Origin: Anaerolineae bacterium
Lineage (GTDB): Bacteria; Chloroflexota; Anaerolineae; Aggregatilineales; Phototrophicaceae
Direction: 5' to 3'
Length of the DNA: 35,148 bases
Assembly (NCBI GenBank): GCA_014879665.1
Contig: JACSRP010000189.1
Coordinates: 1 to 35,148, forward strand
The notes under the pieces are model-generated. The model was not told the origin of the DNA and did no database searches. It was given only the letters and a program-made list of their open reading frames with translations. Shown here in pieces: positions 16,511 through 24,666 of the stretch (the first letter of the stretch is position 1; every line of letters starts with the position of its first letter). The position numbers and the translations under genes were made by a program.

Positions 16511-18225
16511 TCGCCCTTTGTGCGGCGTTCAGCGCCGGTTTTCGTGCCGACAAGGGCGTAAAACACGCCAATTGCCACCAGCACAATTGCCACCAGAATC
16601 ACGCAGTAAGCAAAAGCATTGCCATAACGCCCGTTCTCAACCTCATTCAAAATTTGCTGCGTCATAATTTTGGTCTGTGGCGTGGTCAAAAAGATGATCG
16701 CAGAAATGGTGGTCATAGATCGCGCAAACGCATACACCAAACCGGCAAATAATGCCGGGCGGATCAGCGGCAGCGTAATTTTTCGGAACGTCCTCACAGT
16801 GTCCGCCCCTAAGCTGATGGAGGCTTCCTCTATGGCCGGGTCAATTTGCGAAAGCGACGCCACCCCTGAACGCAGCGCCGCCGGAACGCTTCGGGTGATA
16901 TACACCAGCACAATCGCCAGTGCCCCCCCAAAAATGGCCTGCCCGCCGGTTAGCTTTGGTATGATCGTCACATCGCCAATCATAATCGGCGTGTTGAACG
17001 CCAGAATATAGCCGATACCGATGATCGTGCCCGGCACCGCAATGCCTAGCATCGCCCCAAAATCCAGCAGATCGCGGCCTAAAAATTGTTTCCGCACCAC
17101 GATATAAGCGATTAAAATGCCGATGACCGCGGCAATAGGCGTGGCGATGCCAGAAAGCACCGTAGTATCGCGCATCGCCTGCGAGCCAATCCCATTCAGC
17201 ACAAAATCAAAGTGATCCAGCGTGAAATCCCAGCGCACGCCGGGTACGGTGACGAATGCGCCATGCAAAATTGCGCCGTAAAGCAGCACCACCAGCAGGC
17301 ATATGAACATTACCACCGCGAACAAACCCCATTTCACGTATGGATTTTTGATTGTTTGTGGGGTTCCGGCAGGCTTACCGGTCACTGAAACCACGCTAAT
17401 CCGGCTGATCCAGTAGCGCTGCACGACGAATACCAGCAGCGAAGGAATCAGCAGAATAATCGAAAGCACAGCTGCGCCAGTAGGGTTATACAAGCCGATA
17501 ATCGTCACATAAATGCGCGTCGCCAGCACCTCATAGTTGCCGCCTAGCACCAGCGGGTTGCCAAGGTCGGCAATCGCTTCTACGAACAGCAGCAGGAATG
17601 AGCTGGCAATGCCCGGCAGCAGCATCGGAATGGTCACCGTGCGGAAAATACGCCAGCGGCTTGCCCCAAGGTTGATAGCCGCCTCGTCTAATGCCGGGTC
17701 CAGCGCCTCCATCATGCCCCGTAAATTCAGATAAGTGATGGTGAAAAACGAGAGCGCCATCACAAATACGAGGCCATTCAGCCCGTAAATGTCGTAGCGA
17801 ACGCCGAAAATTCCCCGTGAAATGCTGCCGCTGCGCCCGAACAGCACGATTGCTGAAGTTGCCAGCGCAAATGGAGGGGAAATCACTGGCACCAGCGCCA
17901 CAAAGTGCATAAATCGCTTGAACGGCACATCCAGTTTCACCTGCACGAAGGCGAAGAGGAAGCCTATGCCCGTGCCAACAGCGCCGACCAGTGTACCCAT
18001 CACCAGCGTATTCAAAACGATGTTCTGATAGACGGGGTCCGTAACGTAACGCCGAAACAGTGGCAGCCCTTCTTCAGAGAAGCTTTCGCCAACAATCGAG
18101 AAGATTGGCAGCAAAATGGCAACCACTACAAAGAAGATCAAAAATAACAATACCACCAATAAAAGCGGGTCTTTAAGCAAAGCTCTAAATTGTTTGGCCT
18201 GTTGGCTGTTCCGTATTCCCTGCAC
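16507..18225 (-). CDS. FbpB/AfuB-type fused double permease
   Basis: A 572-aa membrane protein made of two permease modules in one chain, as in FbpB, AfuB and related importers, with about 12 membrane segments. Each half has an EAA loop: ALDEAAINLGASRWRIFRTV (about 179) and IEEASISLGADTVRTFRKI (about 465). A soluble linker between the halves contains VSVTGKPAGTPQTIKNPYVK. It starts with GTG at 18225, supported by AGGAGA five bases upstream. That ribosome site lies just after the T-run of the terminator hairpin, so the gene depends on read-through from the binding-protein transcript. Confidence 0.94.
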   Translation of the reverse strand: MQGIRNSQQAKQFRALLKDPLLLVVLLFLIFFVVVAILLPIFSIVGESFSEEGLPLFRRYVTDPVYQNIVLNTLVMGTLVGAVGTGIGFLFAFVQVKLDVPFKRFMHFVALVPVISPPFALATSAIVLFGRSGSISRGIFGVRYDIYGLNGLVFVMALSFFTITYLNLRGMMEALDPALDEAAINLGASRWRIFRTVTIPMLLPGIASSFLLLFVEAIADLGNPLVLGGNYEVLATRIYVTIIGLYNPTGAAVLSIILLIPSLLVFVVQRYWISRISVVSVTGKPAGTPQTIKNPYVKWGLFAVVMFICLLVVLLYGAILHGAFVTVPGVRWDFTLDHFDFVLNGIGSQAMRDTTVLSGIATPIAAVIGILIAYIVVRKQFLGRDLLDFGAMLGIAVPGTIIGIGYILAFNTPIMIGDVTIIPKLTGGQAIFGGALAIVLVYITRSVPAALRSGVASLSQIDPAIEEASISLGADTVRTFRKITLPLIRPALFAGLVYAFARSMTTISAIIFLTTPQTKIMTQQILNEVENGRYGNAFAYCVILVAIVLVAIGVFYALVGTKTGAERRTKGE

Positions 18226-18239
18226 AGCTTTCTCCTGAT

Positions 18240-18271
18240 AAAAACGGCCTCTACTCCAGTGAGTAGAGGCC
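18240..18271 (-). terminator. Intrinsic terminator/attenuator between binding protein and permease
   Basis: GGCCTCTACTC and GAGTAGAGGCC form a perfect 11-bp stem with a four-base loop (18246-18271). On the minus strand it is followed by G and five Ts (18244-18240), the standard intrinsic terminator form. It lies 33 bases past the binding-protein stop and directly before the permease ribosome site, so it likely lowers permease and ATPase expression relative to the binding protein. Confidence 0.85.
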
Positions 18272-18304
18272 TGTTTCAGTTAAGACAGAGCATCAAAGGG
18301 CAGC

Positions 18305-19402
18305 CTATTCCGTGGGCGCAGATGCAACTTCAGCGTCAAAGCGCTCGGTTATTGCCACGCGGTTCGCGCCTGCTGCCGCGAAGTTGTAGTCAACGACGTT
18401 GATATCGCTCAGGTTCACGGCCAGCTCAGAAACTGCGGCATCCGGGTTCGTCGGCAGTTGCAGCGAATTGACGGTGGGGCCAATTTCCTGCGTTTCAGCA
18501 GTCAGCGCCCAGTCATACCACATACGAGCCGCTTCCGGCTCTGGCCCGCCAAGGATGATCGCCATGCCACCGATTTCGTAGCCAGTGCCTTCTTCGGGGA
18601 AGGTGGTGGTCAGAATACCATCGAAGCCTTCTTGTTGCAGCTTGGTGCAGTCATGCGAGAAGATGATCGCCACTGCAATTTCGCCCTGCCCGGCCAGCGT
18701 ACCCGGCGCTGAGCCAGAACGGGTGTATTGCAGAATGTTGTTGTTCAGGGCGGTAAAATACTCGAAGGCGGCATCCACTGCTTCTTCGGTGGGGTTGCCA
18801 TCTTCGTCATAGCCGGTGCCGGCTGCTTCAGCTTCCAGCGCATCAGCTTGCAGAGTTACAACCGTCCAGAAAGCGGTGAACGCGGTACCGGAGGTGGCGG
18901 GATGCGCCATGGCAACGAAGCCTTGCAGTTCAGGGGCAAGCAGATCATCCCATGAAGTCGGGGCTTCAACGCCCAGTTCTTCGAGAACGTCAACATTGGA
19001 GCAGAAGCCGAGGGCACCAACGTAAACGCCGGTCCAGTAGCTATCTGGATCCTTGTACTGATCGGGAATATTGGCCGCTTCCGGCGATTCGTACTGCTCA
19101 ATCAGGCCGCCTTCTTCAGAAGCCGCAATGAAGGCATCTGCCGGGCCGCCCCACCACACCGAAAATTCGGGGTCGGAGCTGCTGGCGCGCAAACGGGCCA
19201 GCGCTTCACCAGAGGACAGGCGCACATAGTTGGTATCAATGCCGGTTTCGGCTTCAAAAGCCTCGGTCATCGCTACGCACCAGTCTTCCTGAGGCGTGCA
19301 AAGCACCGTGAGGGTGGTATCCTGCGCCAATGCCGGGGCAGCGACCACCGCAACCAGCAGTGAGAGCAACAACAAAGCTAACCGTAATCTAGAATTCATC
19401 AT
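18305..19402 (-). CDS. Fbp/AfuA-type ABC solute-binding protein
   Basis: The receptor of the second importer, 365 aa, with a Sec signal (LRLALLLLSLLVAVVAAPAL then AQ) and no lipobox cysteine. The body follows the FbpA/AfuA group: RLSSGEALARLRA, VWWGGPADAFIAASEEGGLI, MAHPATSGTAFTAF, LQYTRSGSAPGTLAGQGEIAV, then FSHDCTKLQ and PEEGTGYEIGG. Ferric-binding FbpA proteins use a Tyr-Tyr pair. I see no such pair, and the FSHD stretch (about 247-250) recalls the sugar-phosphate-binding AfuA subgroup. I therefore leave iron and hexose-phosphate both open and lean to an organic phosphate. AAAGGA precedes tandem ATGs at the start. Confidence 0.88.
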   Translation of the reverse strand: MMNSRLRLALLLLSLLVAVVAAPALAQDTTLTVLCTPQEDWCVAMTEAFEAETGIDTNYVRLSSGEALARLRASSSDPEFSVWWGGPADAFIAASEEGGLIEQYESPEAANIPDQYKDPDSYWTGVYVGALGFCSNVDVLEELGVEAPTSWDDLLAPELQGFVAMAHPATSGTAFTAFWTVVTLQADALEAEAAGTGYDEDGNPTEEAVDAAFEYFTALNNNILQYTRSGSAPGTLAGQGEIAVAIIFSHDCTKLQQEGFDGILTTTFPEEGTGYEIGGMAIILGGPEPEAARMWYDWALTAETQEIGPTVNSLQLPTNPDAAVSELAVNLSDINVVDYNFAAAGANRVAITERFDAEVASAPTE

Positions 19403-19452
19403 GATTCCTTTCTCGAAACACTATTGCCTTAAAACATAAGGTTCAATTGTTA

Positions 19453-19481
19453 AATATACTTTAAATGATTGCGCTTTCCAA
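19453..19481 (-). promoter_or_regulatory. Promoter of the second ABC importer with operator-like site
   Basis: On the minus strand TTGGAA (19481-19476), 17 bases and TATATT (19458-19453) form a plausible sigma70-like promoter 51 bases before the gene. GAAAGCGCAATC (19478-19467) overlaps the -35 box and shares the AAAGCGC core with the palindrome at 19523-19534. Confidence 0.5.
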
Positions 19482-19522
19482 ACTATAAAAGAAGTGGATA
19501 TAGGGGTGAATAAACGACCAGG

Positions 19523-19534
19523 AAAAGCGCTTTT
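19523..19534. promoter_or_regulatory. AAAAGCGCTTTT perfect palindrome
   Basis: A 12-bp perfect palindrome centred 56 bp upstream of the half-site over the -35 box. GCGC-centred AAAGCGCTTT sites are typical of LacI-family operators. No matching regulator lies next to it; the adjacent regulator is a MarR protein. Confidence 0.45.
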
Positions 19535-19564
19535 GAGCACAGAGAAGTAACGAGTGGGCTGAAA

Positions 19565-20014
19565 TTACCTGCCCTGCAAGCCAAGTTTGCGGCAAAGATG
19601 CGCTAATGTTTGCTGTTCTTCGCCGGTTAGGACGCTCAATTCGGCGACGATTCCGGCGACATGCGCGGGCAGCACTTTTTCAATGAGTGTACGCCCGGCA
19701 TCGGTGATTGAAACCTGAATATAACGCTGATCTTCAGTGTCGCGCTCACGGCACACGAGGCCCTCTTTCTCTAAGTTTTGCAGCACAGTGGTCATATTGG
19801 CGGTGCTGAGCAGCAATTTACGGGAAATTTCCACCTGCGGCAGGCGGCCAAGATGGTAAAGCGCCTCTAATACCCCGAATTGACTGGTCGTGAGGCCGAA
19901 ACCGCCTAAATGATGATTCGTGCGGTCTAAAAGGCTGTTAGCAGCGCGCGTCAGTTTGATATAAGCGTTCAACGCCTGAATTTCGGCGGCAGTTCCCTGA
20001 TATTTCGTACCCAT
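19565..20014 (-). CDS. mhqR: MarR-family regulator, MhqR-like
   Basis: A 149-aa winged-helix repressor. Helical dimerisation ends flank the DNA-binding part: TSQFGVLEALYHLGRLPQVE, ISRKLLLSTANMTTVLQNLE and the wing CRERDTEDQRYIQVSITDAG. It is divergent from a carboxylesterase and a ring-cleavage dioxygenase, the partners regulated by MhqR in Bacillus subtilis, where it senses catechol and quinone stress. I see no cysteine in the likely sensor helix region; the two cysteines are in the wing (LVCRERD) and near the C-terminus (LAHLCRK). The ATG start has GGAAGTG seven bases upstream; a TTG five codons earlier is less likely. The symbol rests on gene context as much as on sequence. Confidence 0.85.
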   Translation of the reverse strand: MGTKYQGTAAEIQALNAYIKLTRAANSLLDRTNHHLGGFGLTTSQFGVLEALYHLGRLPQVEISRKLLLSTANMTTVLQNLEKEGLVCRERDTEDQRYIQVSITDAGRTLIEKVLPAHVAGIVAELSVLTGEEQQTLAHLCRKLGLQGR

Positions 20015-20047
20015 CGCATTCACTTCCAACTTCTAATAAGTTTCTGA

Positions 20048-20075
20048 TTGACAGCCTCTATGATAGCGTGATATT
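20048..20075 (+). promoter_or_regulatory. Promoter of the mhqD-mhqO-like unit
   Basis: TTGACA (20048-20053) is a perfect -35 box. The -10 may be GATATT (20070-20075, 16-base spacer) or TATTCT (18-base spacer). It lies about 50-80 bases before the esterase start and directly before the direct repeat. Confidence 0.5.
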
Positions 20076-20077
20076 CT

Positions 20078-20102
20078 ATTCGATGTCAAATCATTCGATG
20101 TC
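20078..20102. promoter_or_regulatory. 10-bp direct repeat, candidate MarR operator
   Basis: ATTCGATGTC occurs at 20078-20087 and again at 20093-20102, a 15-bp period, just past the -10 box in the divergent MarR/esterase spacer. Its position fits a repressor site covering the transcription start. Most MarR sites are inverted repeats, so a direct repeat is unusual. Confidence 0.5.
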
Positions 20103-20126
20103 TAATTATAACTGAAAGCGTCTACC

Positions 20127-20747
20127 ATGAACGCACAAGATTTCATCCACCACTACACGGCGGCGGCAGAGCCGAACACGCCAACAATACTGCTGTTTCA
20201 CGGCACCGGCGGGGATGAAACATCGCTGCTTTCGTTGGGTCAGGCGATTATGCCGGGCGCGGGGCTGCTTAGCCCACGCGGCAAGATTCTAGAAGGCACG
20301 ATGCCGCGCTTCTTCCGGCGGAAAGCGGAAGGCGTATTTGACTTAGAAGACCTAATCTTTCGCACCCACGAGATTGCAGACTGGATTGAGGCGGCGGCGG
20401 ACGAATATGGCATCGCACGCGAGTCTATGACTGCGGTGGGCTACTCTAACGGCGCAAATATTGCCGCCAGCCTGCTGCTGCTGCGCCCGGAAGTGCTGAA
20501 ACAGGCGATATTGCTGCGGCCTATGCTGCCCCTGCAACCGGAAAAACTGCCGGATTTAAGCGGCGCAAGGGTCTTGATAGCAACCGGACTGCACGATTCA
20601 TTGGTACCGTCGCAGCAAGCCGAACAACTGGCGCAAGTTCTGGAAGCTGGCGGCGCAAGCGTGGCTTTCAAGAGGCAGGCGGCAGGTCACGGGTTGACGA
20701 GTGAAGATGTGATGGATGCGCAGGCGTGGGTGGGAGGGAAGTTCTAA
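20127..20747 (+). CDS. mhqD: Alpha/beta-hydrolase carboxylesterase, MhqD-like
   Basis: A 206-aa phospholipase/carboxylesterase-type hydrolase of the usual length for the YodD/MhqD group. The oxyanion region is ILLFHGTGGDE (about 22), the nucleophile S107 sits in GYSNGAN, the acid is probably the Asp of TGLHDSLVPS, and the base is the His of AAGHGLTSED. It is cytosolic. It leads a unit with the dioxygenase downstream (74-bp gap), and the divergent MarR gene probably represses both. In Bacillus, MhqD and the MhqO/MhqE dioxygenases are induced by hydroquinones and catechols; the natural ester substrate is unknown. The ribosome site is weak (GAAAGCG). Confidence 0.86.
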   Translation: MNAQDFIHHYTAAAEPNTPTILLFHGTGGDETSLLSLGQAIMPGAGLLSPRGKILEGTMPRFFRRKAEGVFDLEDLIFRTHEIADWIEAAADEYGIARESMTAVGYSNGANIAASLLLLRPEVLKQAILLRPMLPLQPEKLPDLSGARVLIATGLHDSLVPSQQAEQLAQVLEAGGASVAFKRQAAGHGLTSEDVMDAQAWVGGKF

Positions 20748-20821
20748 GTGCTGAGTGAGGGGTCGTTAAAGAAGGGTTGAGGAAATAGGACGGCTGTCGC
20801 CGTTGAGAGAGGAAAAGCAAA

Positions 20822-21775
20822 ATGCAACTGCACGGGCTTCATCACGTGACCGCAGTCACTGGCAACGTTCATGAAAATCACGATTTCTACACCCGGATTC
20901 TGGGGCTGCGACTGGTCAAGAAAAGCGTGAATCAGGATGATACCAGCGCCTACCATATGTTCTATGCCGACAAGATCGGTTCGCCGGGCACGGATATGAC
21001 CTTCTTCGACTGGCCGCAAACTGCGCCGGAAAGGCGCGGCAGCGACAGCATTGTGAATACGATGTTCCGCGTCAATGGGCGCGCGGCACTGGAATACTGG
21101 CTAGCGCGATTCGATGCGCATCAGGTGAAACATGACGAGATTGAGCAGTTTGACGGGCGCGATCTGATCCGGTTTGAAGATTATGAAGGGCAGCGGATGA
21201 CGCTGGTGGACGATCAGGGCACGGAATTTGAAGGCGAGGTATGGGATGGTACAGATATTCCGGTAGAACACGCGATTCGCGGTTTTTATGGCATAAGCCT
21301 TTCAGTGCCGCATCTTGCGCCGATGGAGCCGATTTTCACCACGCTGCTGAACTTCGAGAAGATTTCCGAACAGCCGAACCCCGAAAATTCTGCCGAGACG
21401 ATCACTATTTACGGGATGGATGGCGGGGGAGCGGGGAAAGAGGTACATGTGATTGAGCAGCCCGGCGCTAAGGCGGCATTTCTGGGGCGCGGCGGCACGC
21501 ATCATGTGGCCTTCCGGCTGACGGATGGTGAAGAGTACAGCCAATGGCTGGAGCGGCTGAACAGTTATCAGGTGCGCAATTCGGGGCCGGTGGATCGCTT
21601 CTATTTCAAGTCGCTATATTTCCGGATCTCAAAAGGCATTCTGTTCGAGCTGGCAACCGATGGGCCGGGATTCGCTAGCGATGAACCGTTGGAGCATCTG
21701 GGCGAAACGCTGGCGCTGCCACCGTTCCTTGAACCATACCGGGAGCAGATTGAGGCGAATTTGAAGCCGGTTTAA
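20822..21775 (+). CDS. mhqO: Ring-cleaving dioxygenase, MhqO/MhqE-like (VOC family)
   Basis: A 317-aa vicinal-oxygen-chelate protein with two glyoxalase/dioxygenase halves: HGLHHVTAVTGNVHENHDFY at the N-terminus and about residue 155 onward (AIRGFYGISLSVPHLAPMEP). Likely Fe(II) ligands are a His of LHHVT, a His of GGTHHVAFRL (about 224) and the Glu of GILFELATDGPG (about 278). It should open a hydroquinone or catechol ring with oxygen, removing toxic quinone precursors. GAGAGG precedes the ATG by nine bases. The neighbouring esterase and MarR gene support the mhq assignment. An aerobic or oxygen-tolerant life is implied if it is used. Confidence 0.9.
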   Translation: MQLHGLHHVTAVTGNVHENHDFYTRILGLRLVKKSVNQDDTSAYHMFYADKIGSPGTDMTFFDWPQTAPERRGSDSIVNTMFRVNGRAALEYWLARFDAHQVKHDEIEQFDGRDLIRFEDYEGQRMTLVDDQGTEFEGEVWDGTDIPVEHAIRGFYGISLSVPHLAPMEPIFTTLLNFEKISEQPNPENSAETITIYGMDGGGAGKEVHVIEQPGAKAAFLGRGGTHHVAFRLTDGEEYSQWLERLNSYQVRNSGPVDRFYFKSLYFRISKGILFELATDGPGFASDEPLEHLGETLALPPFLEPYREQIEANLKPV

Positions 21776-21912
21776 GGGAAAGGGGGCGGCTTTGAATTAA
21801 GCAATGTCGCCACCTAGCTGCAACGCCTCTAAAAACAGCCCGGTTGGTCAGAACGCCACCCACGCGCTAGAGTCAACCGTAGATGATATTTTCCCTAGAA
21901 AAGGTTCTAGAG

Positions 21913-22923
21913 ATGACTGTTCCTATTCCTCAAACCTACACACCCGCGCCGGATCGCTACGATGGCCGTATGGCCTATCGCTACAGCGGGCGCAGCGGGC
22001 TGAAGCTGCCGGTCATTTCGCTGGGTTTGTGGCATAACTTTGGCGAGGTGGATCGCGTAGATACCGGGCGGGCGATGCTGCGCCGCGCCTTCGACCTTGG
22101 CATCACGCATTTTGATCTCGCCAATAACTATGGCCCGCCGCCCGGATCGGCAGAATCCACCTTCAAAGTCATCCTTGATAAGGACCTGCGCCCGTATCGT
22201 GATGAGCTGGTGATTTCGACTAAAGCTGGCTATGACATGTGGCCGGGGCCATACGGCGAATGGGGGTCGCGCAAGTATTTAATCTCCAGCCTTGACCAGA
22301 GCTTAAAGCGTATGGGGCTGGACTATGTAGATATTTTTTACCACCATCGCCCCGACCCGGAAACGCCGCTTGAAGAGACGATGATGGCGCTAGATCAGAT
22401 CGTCCGGCAAGGGAAGGCGCTGTATGCGGGCATCTCCAACTATAACGCCCAACAAACCCGTCAGGCTGCGGCGATTTTGCGTGAGTTGGGCACGCCTTGC
22501 CTGATCAATCAGGTGTCCTACAGCATGTTTAATCGTTGGGTCGAGCCAGATTTGCTGGAGGCCTGCCATCAGGAAGGCATCGGCACGATCTTCTTTTCGC
22601 CGCTGGCGCAGGGCTTGCTGACAGATCGGTATCTGGGGGGCATCCCTGAAGATTCGCGCGCGGGCAAAACCGGCACCTTCCTCAAGCGCGAACAGGTCAC
22701 CGAAAGCAAGCTCAACAGCGTGCGCCGCCTGAATGAGATCGCGTTGGCGCGCGGCCAAACGCTGGCGCAGCTGGCGCTGGCGTGGGTGCTGCGGCACCCG
22801 GCCTCAACCTCTGCTTTGATCGGCGCGAGTACTGTCCGGCAGATTGAAGACTGCGCCGCAGCGGCCAAAAATCTGGCATTTACGGAGGGGGAACTACGCG
22901 AGATTGAGGATGTGCTGGCGTAA
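21913..22923 (+). CDS. Aldo/keto reductase, YghZ-like
   Basis: A 336-aa NADPH-dependent TIM-barrel reductase close to E. coli YghZ (L-glyceraldehyde 3-phosphate reductase, 346 aa) and potassium-channel beta subunits. The tetrad residues lie in FDLANNYGPPPGSAE (Asp, Tyr), ISTKAGYDMWPG (Lys) and FYHHRPDP (His). Cofactor-binding motifs near the C-terminus include ALIGAST and RQIEDC. I start at the second ATG, which AAAGG precedes by eight bases; an ATG ten codons earlier lacks a ribosome site. It follows the dioxygenase by 137 bp and may belong to the same detoxification group, reducing aldehydes or methylglyoxal. It converges with the amidohydrolase gene. Confidence 0.9.
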   Translation: MTVPIPQTYTPAPDRYDGRMAYRYSGRSGLKLPVISLGLWHNFGEVDRVDTGRAMLRRAFDLGITHFDLANNYGPPPGSAESTFKVILDKDLRPYRDELVISTKAGYDMWPGPYGEWGSRKYLISSLDQSLKRMGLDYVDIFYHHRPDPETPLEETMMALDQIVRQGKALYAGISNYNAQQTRQAAAILRELGTPCLINQVSYSMFNRWVEPDLLEACHQEGIGTIFFSPLAQGLLTDRYLGGIPEDSRAGKTGTFLKREQVTESKLNSVRRLNEIALARGQTLAQLALAWVLRHPASTSALIGASTVRQIEDCAAAAKNLAFTEGELREIEDVLA

Positions 22924-23046
22924 CAGGGCTAAATACGCCGCCGCCCGATCAGCACCCTTTCCATGCGATGGAGGAGGGAAGCAAAACGAGCGGACGCGGC
23001 CATATCCGCTTCTCAGCCATACACAGAGGGGAGGAAGTTCATCACT

Positions 23047-24666
23047 TCACAACAACCGGGTAAATCGTTCCGGCGTGCGGCCAAACGGGCGGCGTAATGC
23101 CCGCCCCGGCAGCGCGCCGGTGGTTTGCCCTTCAGCGACTACGAATGATCCATTCACAGCGACGTAATCCACGCCCTTCGGATAGCTGCGCGGCTGCTCA
23201 TAGGTGGCTGTATCGCGCAGCGTATCCGGATCGAAAATAACCAGATCGGCCATAAAACCGGGGCGCAAAATTCCGCGATCTATGCTGCCGATGCGCCGCG
23301 CTGCTGCCGAGGTGATTTTGCGGATGCCTTCTTCCCATGTGAGCAGCCCCAGATCGCGCACGTAATGCGAGAGAAAGCGGATATGCGATCCCCACCCGCG
23401 CGGGTGCGGCCTGCCACCGATCAGGATGCCATCGCTGCCGATCACATGGGCCGGATGCTGCATGATGGTTTGCACATTTTCTTCGTTGCCGATCAGCGAG
23501 AGGATAGACACGCCCAACCGGGTTTGAGTGAGTAAATTAGCGAAATAATCAAAGGGTGTTTGCCCGGCGCGGGCTGCCGCCTGATCAATGGTCAAGCCAA
23601 TGACCGATGGATCGTGTTCTCCGAGAATCCCGCTGATCTGGATCATTTCCCAGCCGAGCGGCACGCCCTGAAAGCCGTCCGATCCGGTCACTTCTAGTTC
23701 GTGGCGTAAGCGCTCGCGTGTTTCCGGCGATTGCAGGCGCGCCAGCGTGGCATTGGTGCCGCCGTCGTGCGACCAACCCGGCAGCAGCGAATGGAGGGTG
23801 GTGGCGCCGGCTAGATACGGGTAAGTATCCAGCGTCACTTCCACGCCTTCAGCCCGCGCCTGATCGATCATCGCCAGCAGTTCGACACCGCGCCCTTTGT
23901 TGATGGGGAAGCCAAGATGCGCGTGCGTGAGGTGTACGGGCACGCCTGCCTTCCGCCCGATCTCGATTGAATCGGCATATGCCTGTAATGCGGCCATGCC
24001 ATAGTTCCGGTGATGGGGGGCGTAAAAACCGCCGTAGGGGCGCATCACCTCGCATAATTCCACCAGTTCATCATCGCTGGCGAACATGCAGGGCGCGTAG
24101 GTTAGCCCGGTGGACAGCCCGATGGCGCCTTCGCGCATCGCTTGATCCAGCAGGCGCTTCATGTGTTCTAGTTCTGTGGCGGCAGGTGGGCGGTTTTCCA
24201 TGCCCATCACCGCCAGCCGGATGGTGCCGTGAGGGGCGAACATGGCGACATTCACCGCCACCTGCCGATCAAAGCGATCCAGATAGCTGGATATTGTCGT
24301 CCAATTCCAGTCTACATCTGGCGTGCCGTTCCAGCCGGCGATCTGCTCACGCAAGATGGCGGCTGTCTCTGGCGTGACCGGGGCTAAGCCCAGCCCATCA
24401 TGGCCGATCACGTCGGTAGTTACGCCCTGCCGTATCTTGCAATCGTGAGTTGGAAAGGCCAGCGGCTGCAAGTCAGAATGAGTGTGCATATCCATGAAAC
24501 CGGGTGAAACCACGCGCCCCGCGGCATCAATCACGCGCCCCGCGGCTGTGCCTTTCAGCGCGCCCATCGCCGCGATGCGATCTTCATGGATGGCAATATC
24601 GCCCCAATACCAGGGCGAGCCGGTACCGTCTATCAGCCGCGCATTGATGATGAGCGTATCGATCAT
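23047..24666 (-). CDS. D-aminoacylase/N-acyl-D-amino-acid deacylase-like amidohydrolase
   Basis: A 539-aa zinc amidohydrolase in the D-aminoacylase/dihydroorotase-like group, which remove acyl groups from N-acyl-D-amino acids. PGFMDMHTHSDLQPL (about 56) carries the first metal ligands, VHLTHAHLGF (about 220) a later His, and GSDGILIGGRPHPRGWG the catalytic Asp region. In characterised D-aminoacylase a cysteine in a G-N-C-G turn ligates zinc; here the matching turn is IGHDGLG, with Asp in its place. The ATG overlaps the upstream stop (ATGA) and has AAGGGA before it. It is the last gene of a three-gene operon with a dehydrogenase and threonine synthase. The true substrate is open. Confidence 0.88.
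   Translation of the reverse strand: MIDTLIINARLIDGTGSPWYWGDIAIHEDRIAAMGALKGTAAGRVIDAAGRVVSPGFMDMHTHSDLQPLAFPTHDCKIRQGVTTDVIGHDGLGLAPVTPETAAILREQIAGWNGTPDVDWNWTTISSYLDRFDRQVAVNVAMFAPHGTIRLAVMGMENRPPAATELEHMKRLLDQAMREGAIGLSTGLTYAPCMFASDDELVELCEVMRPYGGFYAPHHRNYGMAALQAYADSIEIGRKAGVPVHLTHAHLGFPINKGRGVELLAMIDQARAEGVEVTLDTYPYLAGATTLHSLLPGWSHDGGTNATLARLQSPETRERLRHELEVTGSDGFQGVPLGWEMIQISGILGEHDPSVIGLTIDQAAARAGQTPFDYFANLLTQTRLGVSILSLIGNEENVQTIMQHPAHVIGSDGILIGGRPHPRGWGSHIRFLSHYVRDLGLLTWEEGIRKITSAAARRIGSIDRGILRPGFMADLVIFDPDTLRDTATYEQPRSYPKGVDYVAVNGSFVVAEGQTTGALPGRALRRPFGRTPERFTRLL

Noticed and set aside
18305..19402. Calling this importer an iron(III) transporter
   Set aside because: The Tyr-Tyr iron ligands are not visible and the FSHD region fits the AfuA sugar-phosphate subgroup better, so I left the substrate open.
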